Shown in pieces: positions 30,628 to 41,862 of a stretch of 64,000 bases of DNA. Numbering within the stretch: position 1 is the first letter of the stretch; each line of letters begins with the position of its first letter. Both the position numbers and the translations under genes were made by a program. The notes below the pieces were generated by a model that had not been told where the DNA came from, ran no database searches, and saw only the letters and a list, made by a program, of their open reading frames with translations. The stretch spans positions 213,501-277,500 of the forward strand of contig JAJGOT010000311.1 in the NCBI GenBank assembly GCA_022457155.1. Reading direction: 5' to 3'. This stretch comes from Cladopsammia gracilis (Eukaryota; Cnidaria; Anthozoa; Scleractinia; Dendrophylliidae).

Positions 30628-31117
30628 GAGGGCCTCCCAGGGGTTTTAGGGAACAAGGGAACATGGCCATTTATTTTTGGGGAACAAGGGATATCTTAAA
30701 ATTACATTTAGGGAACAAGGGAACTTTTGAGTATTTTTCGGGAACAAGGGAACAGTGATTTTTAGATTTTCAAGAAATGTTTATACTTCTTTATGGCAAA
30801 GGCCACTCGTTTCTCTTTTGTCTCCCGGTGCAAGAGGAAAGAGGCCTGGGCGCAATTTTGTTCTTCACAAAAGAACTGGTGACGAGCTTTTGAGCGCGCG
30901 GTATATACCTGGGAAATTGTGGGGAACATTTAAGAACATTTTTGGGGAACACGGAAACATGGAACATAATTTCAGGGAACAGGTGAACTCAGTAAAAATG
31001 AATTTTGGGGAACATTATAATTTATTTTTGGGGAACAAGGGATAAATAACTTTTTTTATATAGGGAACGAAGGAACATGCACCCCCCCCCCCGCCCCCCC
31101 CGCCCCGGGAGGCCCTC
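30628..31117. mobile_element. 490-bp element, GAGGGCCTCCC termini and 6-bp duplication, with internal GGGAACAAGGGA repeats
   Basis: GAGGGCCTCCC and its complement at the ends; ATTCTT at 30622-30627 and 31118-31123. The interior is built from irregularly spaced copies of a GGGGAACAAGGGAACA-like motif, about ten in all. Ends and duplication length group it with 28558-29493. Confidence 0.75.
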
Positions 31118-31392
31118 ATTCTTTCCCCGCGTTCCATGTTCCAGTCATAAAAGGTGAACAAAAATAAGAACAAGTTATATCTGTTTTGTTTTCGTTGTTG
31201 TTGTTCCGTTTCATTCATTGGTGGTGGTTGTTTTCGCTCTTTTTGGACTTCGAACAAAATATTTATTACTATTTTAAACATAAAAATAGAAGTGTAGCAG
31301 GCAGACTGAAATAAGCAGTATTTCCTGAATTAAGAAGAGAAAAAAGAAAAAAAAATGAAAAAAAAAAGAAAAAAAAAGAAAACAAAAAACAT

Positions 31393-31439
31393 TGCCGAGA
31401 CCCGGGATTATTCAGAGCTCATGCGAGCTCTCCGGATTT

Positions 31440-31490
<51 letters not shown>

Positions 31491-31495
31491 TCGGC
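31393..31495 (-). tRNA. tRNA-Phe(GAA)-like gene with 30-nt T-loop insertion
   Basis: The minus strand reads a tRNA from 31495 down to the discriminator A at 31393. The acceptor stem GCCGAGA/TCTCGGC pairs perfectly, the D arm is GCTC-AGTTGGGA-GAGC, and the anticodon arm TCAGA-CTGAAGA-TCTGA gives anticodon GAA. The variable loop and T-stem CCTGG/CCGGG are intact. The T-loop, normally TTCAATC, is 37 nt instead of 7 because of an insert that contains AGAGCTC-GCAT-GAGCTCT, itself a 7-bp hairpin. A box and B box (GGTTCAAATCC) are intact and a T6 run follows the 3' end, so Pol III could transcribe it. Whether it makes a usable tRNA is doubtful; it may be a pseudogene. It lies 113 bp from the TCHP start codon, divergently. 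Confidence 0.9.
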
Positions 31496-31608
31496 GCGTG
31501 AGAGAAGTGGGCAAAATTTATTGTTTTGTTCCTTGTTTGCATTGTCCTGCCAGGCATAAATTTGAATAAATTCCCTGCCTCGTTCTGGTGCAATGAATTC
31601 CAAACAAA

Positions 31609-34600
31609 ATGGCGCTTCCGACGTTACAACCGTACTGGCTGAAAAACTACAAAAACAGAAACGAAGGCCTTCTTGTTCGAAGAAATCAGTTTGAAGCAGA
31701 TAGAAGAGAAGCTTGGGACAAAAATGCGAGATATTTTGATAGATCTAATGTGGAGACTACGAAGCAAAGGGTCTGGGGATCGAGAGAATCATACCAAGAG
31801 AGGTATGAAACTGACTCAAAATAGCTTTAGTTTTAAAATTAACTTCTTTTGATCGTACCGTTGTTTTGATAAAATCTGTTCATATGATTGTTCAAACTGA
31901 ATTCCTCATTTTTAGCTTTATGAGCTGCAAGTTTTGTGTTCCCTAAAGTGTTCTACTACAAGATCAAAATGCTGACCTACATTTTGCTGAACATAAGCTT
32001 AAGCTTTAACCGTACCGGAACATAAACAGTGTTTTAAAAATTTAATATTAATACTAGTTAACGCTTGTAAACTATCGTGTTTTTCCTTGAGAACAAGTTC
32101 AAAGCATTGAATGTTTTACTTTTTTTTATTATTTACAGTTCAAGAAAAAAATGGTAGATGTAGTTGTAAATAAATGAATGTTACATTTTATATTCGTTGG
32201 AAAGAGTATACATAAAAACTGAATACTAAAGGTAAATTAGCCGTGGTTACACTAACCGTTTTACCTATGGGTAAATAGCATTTGCCCATGGATAAGGACG
32301 TTTTTGTGTGTAACCGCTATTCCCAGACCGAAACTGCCTTAGGGTTATTTCCATGGATACATCAAAGAGAACAAAAGAACTTCCCATGACAGTTGCTGAA
32401 CTGAAAAGTACGGTTTATCTGCTCCCTGAGGTGGCTTGGCCAATCATAATGCAGAACGCAGTTAATACAGGAAATCGCCTGCTGCTGCGCTCTGAGTTGA
32501 CCTCTGATACGCTTGGTTAATTGCACGCTTACTTGTAACTCTAAAGTTTTCTTTCCACCAGTGATCGAGTGCATTGTTATTTAGAAGTTGCTGAAACTAA
32601 TTCTGTGGTCGTGGAAATACCCAAGCCCTCCTTGGCGGCGAGCAAGTTCGTGGCGAGCTCCTAAATGTAAACAAAACGCCGACAAACCTTGAAGATAGCG
32701 TAGTTGAAGGCGCCTTCTTCGGTGTCTTCTCGCAAAAAAAAAAAAAAAAAAAACTGCCGGATTGTTATATTTATCGAATGATAAGCAGGAGAATCACTGA
32801 AATTAAGCTTACAAGATCTCGATTCGTGTCATCCATGTCGATTTGTACGTTTTCCGTCAAACTGCAGTGTCAGTGAACTCATATCTTATTATATTTTACC
32901 TTGAGGAGTCTTTTACTGTGTAACCGCATCCCCAAGGGTAAGATGAAACCTGAGATAAACCGAACCCAAGCCATTAACCCTCGGGAAGGCCCCAAACCCA
33001 AGGTGTGTGTAACCACAACTATTGCTTGCAGTATTTATTACTTCTGTATAGAATGTTTCCAATGCGCTATGATACACTGTGTGCTAAATGTACACTGAAT
33101 TAAACCAGTGAATCAAAGTACTAACTTCAAGTACAGTCTCCAGCCGACTATCTGTAATTACTGTTGACCAACATTTGAACAACAGATGGCCGACAGATTG
33201 CTGAATAGTAAAAAATTAACTGGGGGATTGGGTCAAACAATCCAACATGTCACACTGTAGCAGTCCAATAAGTCTGATAGTGGTTAGGAAGAAATTGTCA
33301 TCTTATAAACAATACTGCATGAAAGGATGTATTAATAAGTGCAAAGCTAAAAGACTGGTGCATGGATGATCACAGTAACTTGAATCTGCAACTTACTGAC
33401 AGACTTCACCAACAACCTGTGGACAAATCACTAACACAGGGCTGTCATTAAGATTTGAGGCATTCTTCTGATCTTAACACCCATAACAAGCTTGTTGCTT
33501 TTCACTAAATTTAACATATATCGGGTAACATTTCAGGCTAATTCATAGCCACTCAAAATTAATCGCCAGAAATTCCATATTATCAGAAGCCCTTGCTATA
33601 CATTGCAGAGAGGTGCATGGTTGTTATCGGAGTTTTGATTGTACAAATTAATGTAAATTAATTAGCATCAGTATTTGGTTTAATCAAAGGCTGTCAATAC
33701 ACAGATAATGAGATGGAATGTGTCTGAATAAGACCTTATAAGTTTTTTAATCTCTAATTCCTAGGTCATCATCCAAATTTGTTTCCATGAAGTATTAATA
33801 TTCTTTTTGGAAGAATATTGAATATATTTTAGGCTATTTTTATATTTAGATGCAAGGGCCACTGATTTTTTCAGTTATCCAACTGGTATGTGTTAGTGGT
33901 ATCTATCTAGATTTATTCACCTTTGTTTTTAATTTTTTTTACAAGCATGCAAGCAGTGGATAATTTATTCAGAGAAAATGAGAAAGAGGAAAAACTACAG
34001 ACATTAGAGAAAAGAAGGAAGAAACTGTCTGAAATGTTGCTAAGGGAAAGTAAAGAATATCAGGTAAATGGACATGTATGTAATATGAGTTACATAATAT
34101 GTAAGATGTAAGAAATGATGTATTTAAAAAGTTAAAAAGTTTGTTGTAATTGTTATGGTTGAGGTTGAACAAAGTCAGCAAAGGTCTTGGGTGTGCACCA
34201 AAACACAAGAACTTAGAAAAATCCCAAATTTCATTTGGTAGAATGCACTGTTACGGCAAGGCTGCAAATAACAGCCTGCCATCGGACTGGTAAATTTTGC
34301 ATTTTGATTGGTGAAAGCTTATCCTGGCCTGACAGATGGACTGGGTACAGTAGTTCTGCTACAATTAAATTCGGACAGAAAAAGAAATTTTCTTTCTCCA
34401 AAACATGGAAACCTTTCTATAGTTAGCTTTGAACACCAGACACTTTTCAGTAAAGATAAACCATGTGAAACAAAATTGTCCAACTATACTGACTTCTTGT
34501 CAGGTCAATATTATGTGTTCCTTAACTCGTCTGACAAATGACTTGCTTATTAGGGAAGAAAATTATCTGCAGGCTTGTGACAGTGTACAATTCCACCCAC

Positions 34601-37600
34601 AGCCCAAAAACACATAACGAACCTGACAATACATTACTCAACATCTACATCTATAATACAGTAAAAACCCGCAAGTAAGAACCTACATTTTTTAGAGTTA
34701 GCCTAAACAGGTTCTTGTTTAAATGGTAGTTAACACAATTTCAGGCTATCTAGGTTCTTAAATAGGTTCTTATTTCTGTGTAACAACAAATAAAATCCAG
34801 CTACAAGATAAAAATAATGGTAATCAGCCTATTTTTCAGTCAACCCCACCCACCCCTCCCCCTCAACAACACCCTAGAACATTAACATATATACATTTAC
34901 ATATTATCTATACTGTATTGTTCTCTTCATGTACTCACACTGTAGATTACTGTACATTATATTTCACATGCTGATTTATTGCTGTACAGTTTTTTTCATA
35001 ATACAATGCAATATTAATATCAACCTTCCCTCACTTTATGTTTTTATTACATTAATTGATTTATGTGCACAGCAATGGCAAGCTCCTATTTTTCCAAACA
35101 GGATTCTTACCCAGCTCTGCATCACTAAATGATGATTTTTGAAAATAAGAACCTGTTTTTCATTTTCTAGTCTAAATAGGTTCTTCTTTATAGGGGGTAT
35201 AAATGACAAATTTGAGGCTAACAGGTTCTTAATTTTCAGGTTCTTACTTGCGGGTTTTTACTGTATTGTAATTCACAAAGGTTTCCCATACATGTGGATT
35301 ACTCAAGATTTGGCCATGGGAGTTAAAGGGTACATTGTTGCTTACAGTGGTTCAATAGGCCAGGGTTTATTGCCATCTTCCATAGCAACTATCACCCCAA
35401 TCTATAAAATTCTGTGTACATGCTTATAAATTTTATATACTATTGTAGGCAGAGCTTAAGGACAAGAGACTTGGTGGTGCTGGTAGGCTTGTCCAAATGA
35501 AAGAAAGGTTTGTGAATCTGCAAATGTTTCTGTACACTTTTCTAAACTACTTGTACTTTTAGAAAAGGATTTCACCAATCATGCATACAGCTATTTCAAT
35601 TAACGTTGTCAGATGAAAGCTCAAAGCCTACAAGCCAAGACCGCAAGGTAGTGTGGATAGTTGTTTATAGCAATTGTGGTGAATTTATGCATATAAATCC
35701 CATACTACCTTGCGTTCTTGGCTTTGAGCTTTATTCATCTGACAACGTTAATTGAAATAGCTGTATACAATGCTTATGCAGCCCTGTCAGAATGTTCTGT
35801 AGTGGTAGGCAGGGTAACAGAAGTAGTAGGCAGTAACAGATAGAGATGTATTTTGTTATAAGTCATGATTTGTGAACTCCAGTGTGAATTAGACGGCAAA
35901 TAATTGACTGTAGGCATGAAAACTGCCGGCTGCCGGGACATTTTGAAAGGGCCGACAATGATATTGTATTCACTATTGTGAACAGTACTTCCAATATAAA
36001 ATCTTACAATGATCGAATTTCATTGGAATCATTCTTTCAGACAAATCTGGCACCTTGTTTTTGTAAATCTAGTTCCCAGTCCACTTCAAAGCCTACTACA
36101 TGTATTTCAACACTAAAGGAGGCAATTTTAGAATCAGATGTTAAAGGGACACTGTCACCTATTTTTAGTATCGCTTTGAAAAGCAAAAAAAAACATATTT
36201 GTTTCAATGGAAACTTTAAAATAATGGTCCAGTTTTGTTCATAAATACTCTACCAGTGCACAGAAACTAGGATTACTTATCTTTCGCTGCGGATGGCTAG
36301 GATGGAAATGGATTGCAACTTTAAAAAAAATTGGCCAATTTTTTGAAGTTCCTTCCTAGAGTTGTGGAAAAATCGCAGAAAAAAATTATTATGGTTTGTG
36401 CTTCCTTGAAGAAATCACTTGGAGAATGATATTATCTTCTTGGTGTTCTAAAAGCAATTTTATGTTTGAGCAAAGGTACTTTGTCATACATTTAGTGTAT
36501 TTTGACCAAAACACAGCAAAATCTGCATGACAATGCCCCTTTAAATACACATTGTGACGTACCTATCTCACAATATGTGAAAAGACTAGTCTGCTTTTCC
36601 TGCAACTCACCATACAATCTGTCATTGCACTTAACATGGAGGGGTCATTAATTTGGAACTTGTTTTGACTATCAGTGTTAGATTAGTCAAGTATTGTTAT
36701 AACCATATTGTTCAGTTTACCACAAACACAGGACACCTGATAGGAGCTAAATCCATATTAACCCTTTCACTCCCAGAGTCAATGATGGAGACATGCAACT
36801 AGTAGGTCTAACTCGTAAGTCTTAACAAAATCTTATGGTGTGACCATTCAAATGAAACCTCTTCAGCAGTACTTTTGCATGGTGCCATTTGTTCTAACTT
36901 TTGAGTCTGTGGACGAAATCCTATGGGGTGACCATTCAAATGAAACCTCTTCAGCAGTACTTTTGCATGGTACCATTTTGTTCTAACTTTTGAGTCTGTT
37001 GATGAAATCCTATGGTGTGACCATTCAAATGAAACCTCTTCAGCAGTACTTTTGCATGGTACCATTTGTTCTAACTTTTAAGTCTGTGCACAAAATCTTA
37101 TGGTGTGACCATTCAGATGAAACCTCTTCGATAATACTCTTGCATGGTACCATCTGTTTTTCAATATTTTACAAAATCATAGAAATTTAGGATTTTTCTT
37201 GAATTTTGATTGTTGGCAATATTGGGAGTTATAGAAGGTTAACCTTCCTCAAACCAGTCAGATGCTTTAGAATATGCATGTATATGAGTTAACTGGCTTG
37301 TACACTAACTTTGTTTTCTAGAGCTGATGAACTAAAAGCAGGCAAAGAGACCAGAAGAAAAGAGGTATTGTGACATTCTGCTCTGTTAATTCTACTATTT
37401 TATTGGATTCCTCGTTGGTCACATATTTTGGAACACCTACCTTATGTACCAGTAACACATTTTGTGTTTTCTTTGCAGATTGCAGACCAAAAACTGTATG
37501 AACACTGGAAACAAAATGCACCAGAACTCAGAGAGGTGAGCAGACAAGACAGTAGTGAATGTAATAACATTTTGTTTATATCAGTATAAAATAATGAAAT

Positions 37601-38113
37601 ATTTTATTTTAGATGCATGAGAACAATAATGATAATAATTATTGTCATTATTTTTAATTATCTGTTCATTGTTTCCCATTTGATTGACAGATTGAAGCAG
37701 ATCAACTACGTGAACACGTCGTTGAAAGCTGGGCTGATCAAGTTTCTGACAGAGAGGAGGTAAATTGGTGCATTGAACCTCAGCCTTATTTCCTCATTTT
37801 TATAACCTTGTTTCAAATGACTTAATGTAGTGCTGTTATTATAATAACATGTGCCATTATGCCAACTGTAGTTGTAATCAGCTAAACTACCTTTTAAAAT
37901 ACTACAGTACTTCTTTCTTCTGGTGCTCCCAGTGTTTTAATGTGTGCTCCTAGGAGTTTAAGATGTGCTAAAATTATGGCATCCCCCCCCCCCCCCCCCC
38001 AAAAAAAAAAAAAAAAAATTGAGACCTGGCAGCATAAGTGCCTCCAAAGCCAAAATATACTTTGAGCCCTGTATTTATTAAATTAAGTACTGGGGTTAGT
38101 TACTTTTTTTCAG

Positions 38114-38156
<43 letters not shown>

Positions 38157-41100
38157 CACAGAGGGTGACAGTGGGTGTAATCCCCCCATGGCCCTCAAAC
38201 AGTAGCATGTGAATTCTGTCTCCTTGTCCTAATGCCTTTGTTTTACACTTCATTCCAATTTAGAACCTGAAATCGGCAAGATATGAAGACAGGAAGTAAG
38301 TTTCTCATTAATGACATTCAAATTTTGTGTTCCATCATATCTTTGCCTAAGCTAATGTCAACTGCCTGTGTCTGTGTAAGTTTTTGATAGGAACAAAACT
38401 TTTTAAACCTGTTTTTCTTTGTGTGTGTTTCTTGTTAGAATGGATGCTGCTATGGAAAGGGACAGACTGCTGGCACTGGAAAAAGAACGAGCTAAACAAG
38501 AAGCAAAGAAGAGGTTAGCAACAACTCTCATACTTCAATGTTCCTTATATCCAGTAGGCCATTTCTGAATAGCTTTATATATAATTTTCTTTTTTGTCTA
38601 TTATTATATTTAGTTTTCATTAGTTTATTTCAATTCATCTTAATTCTATTTCTACAAATGTAATTAGTTCTTGTATTTCGAATATTTTTTCAATTATTGT
38701 AACTAACTTTTATATAGAGGTCCCTCATGAAAACCACCCATGGGTGATGTGGTTTCCTCCTTAAATAAATCTTTCATTCATTCATATGCCTCGTTATTAA
38801 AGCGATGATTGGTGTATGTAACCCTTCATATGAAAATGAGTTTTATTTGCATTTGAATGAAAACATTTCATATCAAAGACTGTGAACCAAGCCTTGTTTT
38901 GATTGCAAAGCATGACGCAACTCGGAAATGACCTATCGAGTACACATACATCCTGAATTTAACTCCACTCTACTTGCCATAAACAGGGAACAAGAAAATC
39001 TTGCTGATGATCTGAGACGGCAAATGGAAGAATTAAAGTTGAGAGAAGAAGAGGTACTGTACTGTTATATATACAAAGTCAAAGTAGACCACAGGCAACC
39101 TACTTGTTCATTGTAGCATGAAGCAACTAGGAGTGATGATGATGCTTGTCCGTCGCAGTGTTAACCCCAGCATTTTGTCCAAGGAAACTTCATGACAGTG
39201 GGGACTAGGCTCCAACCCCAATCCTTATGATCAAAAGAACACCATGCTTACCCATGGATGACTGAACCCACATGTATTGTACACACACCAGACAAGTAAT
39301 GTACCTGTCAGTGTTGACCCAGAGAGGTTGGGTGGGGGGGGGGGGGGGTCGGGGTGGCTTGGCCTGTGTGCATATGCGATAGTTTTCCATCCCAACCATT
39401 AGCCATTTGACGGGCCCTGGTTGTTCAAAAGGTGGATAGTGCTATCCACCGGGTAAATCACTATCCGATGGATAAGCATTTGTGTTATCCACTGATAGTG
39501 ATTTATACGGTGGATAGCGCTATCCACCTTTTAAAAAACTGGGTTCTGGTCAATGCACAACCAGTTAACAGTTGTAAGTCATATAAATTGAACCAAGGCT
39601 GGGAATTAATTATTGACCTGATTGGAGCCACTATTTTGGTCCCTGGGGAAAGGATTTTGCAGAAGGGTGGAAACCTTGAGGGAAAATTATGTGGGACGAC
39701 AGGGAGTGGAATGATACAACAAAATGTCTCATAATAACATTAATTAGTAAATTTTTACCACTCGATAATGATTTTCTAGATTTCTGATTGGTCCAACCGC
39801 TACCGATCTGAGTCGTTATTGGTTAATTTGCCCAAATATGGAAAAATGATGACGAATTACGCAAAAAAAAAAACCTCGCGGAAAAAAATGGGGACATTGG
39901 GGGAGCACGTTGTGCACATGGCGGGCAAATCTTTCCTCGTCCGCAATATAATTTCCACAATTCTAATGTTCAAATCCATAACCATTTTGGCTAGTCCGTT
40001 TAAAAACTATTTTTGAAGGAAACTACTTTTGAAAGAAACAATCTTCTTGATCTCGCCGCTTGGTAGCATTTACTTGCTTTCGATTTGCGAAGCGGTCATG
40101 TGACACTTGTTCACTGATGTGACAGTCATGTATTTTTTTGAAACGGAAATTTTTTTTCCAATTTCCAGTTATTTGAGTGTTTGATAATTTACTAAAACAG
40201 TTATTCATCTCGGCCTCACCGAATATGAGCTGATATATAACCAACTCCGCGCGGTGCCTCGTTGGTTATATATATCAGCTCATATTCGGCTCGTCCTCGA
40301 TGAATAACTGTTAAATAACATTTCAGAATATTAAATTCACATCAGGAAAAGAACTTTGAGAGTATGGAAAGCAGAAAGACCAACCTCCCTCCCTCCTCCC
40401 TGATAAAAATGATGTCACTTGTCCAGAGCATTTTGATTATGTCGGATTGTGTTTCTTTACAGGCTATGATGCTAAAACAAGAGCAGGAAGATTTGCACAA
40501 AGAACAGAGGAAACTGGAACAAGCTGTGAGTGTTAATTAAGTCGGTGGAAAAAGAAAACATTAATTTTTGGGAAATCAATGCGGACAGTACCTAAAGAAG
40601 TGGTCAAAGTTGCTAATTAATTTGTCCAATGAAGAATAACAAACTGAACTGTTAGAGAACAAAAGAGGAAACCAGCATTTGAAAAAAAAACAAGGCAAAA
40701 TAGCTTTAAAACTTATGAAATACTGTAATTCTGGTCATGTTGTCAGCCAGATTAAACTTTGAAATAAAACAAGGGTGCAAAACTCTTAGGTCATTATTTG
40801 TCAATCCACTGTATTAACATGTTGAGTTTCACATGTATGGTTAACAACATACCCCTGTTTTAATTTAGGAGGAAGACAGAAGACTGTTAGATGAAGCAAG
40901 GAGAAAGCGGGAATTTGGGTAAGAATGTCTCATGTGATATCTTGTATTTGTCGATTTTGATAGGTGCTCTCAAGGCAGGTACAGCTGTATTTTCTCCTGT
41001 TGTCTCATTTAGCAGTGTTCTTAACTTAACAAGTTAAAAATGAATGAATGCATTTTTTTTGTTTCAGCCAGGTCTTAATCCGTCAGCACAAAGCTCAGAT

Positions 41101-41862
41101 GAAACGAAAAAGCAGAGAGATTCAGGAGGCACTGGTAAGAAATTACTGAACTCAGATGATCATGCAATAATAAATAAGAAAGGACATGTACTTAATTTAG
41201 TCAATGTTTAGTGAAAATGCTGTTAATCCTAAAGGGGTTCTATCACAGGAGTTCTTTGGAATTTCCTTTTTTTTTGTGAACATATTTTTTTTCAGGGGAA
41301 GGGGTGGGGTGAAAGCTGTATAAACTACTTAAATGTTATTATGACTACCATATGTACCTTCGCTCTTCTAGAGGAAAGCTACCAGTGAATTCTTTAAGGG
41401 AGAGCAGACCATTATACAGGACAGAATTTCAAACACCTGACCCAGCTTTTTCATCCAGAGCCAAAGATATTTAATAGTTTCATTGGACTAGTGACTGTTA
41501 AATATAATTCAAATGAAAACAAACATGTCACATGCAACTGTGATCAGCTAGAAATTCCCAACTGTGTAATAAGTAGTTATATTTTTTTCTTTTTCTGTCA
41601 TTTAGGAACTTGATTTGAAGATTTTAGAATCCTTGGCTAAGAAGGTAAACTGGCTTTGCATTTATCAAATGTTTAGAGGTGATTGTGTACATATATTTGC
41701 ATCAATTTTGAATTTGTTGTGACTGAAGATACGATACTCTTGTAATGAAAATCTGGCTTAGTTTTGGTTTCTTGCATTTCTTACTGACAGAAAGATCAAG
41801 ATAAAGTACTGGAGACATCTCGACGAGAAAAAGCCAGAGCTGATGCAGAGTATATGAGACAG
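31609..41862 (+). CDS. TCHP: TCHP exons 1-14 (N-terminal two-thirds of the visible chain)
   Basis: Exon 1 holds the conserved N-terminus (MALPTL, ARYFDRSNVETTKQRVW). Exons 2-14 encode continuous Glu/Lys/Arg-rich coiled coil of about 335 residues up to Gln at 41862. Several exons are very short (32, 39, 43 and 50 nt) but are held by phase and by similarity to trichoplein (for example IADQKLYEHWKQNAPELRE in exon 5, 37479-37535). Confidence 0.93.

Noticed and set aside
31412..31603. 63-codon minus-strand frame with AEIAQLGERQTEDLKV
   Set aside because: Conceptual translation of the tRNA-Phe gene; a frequent false protein in databases.
32901..33098. 65-codon frame in TCHP intron 1
   Set aside because: Lies partly in a likely inverted-repeat element; no homology recognised.
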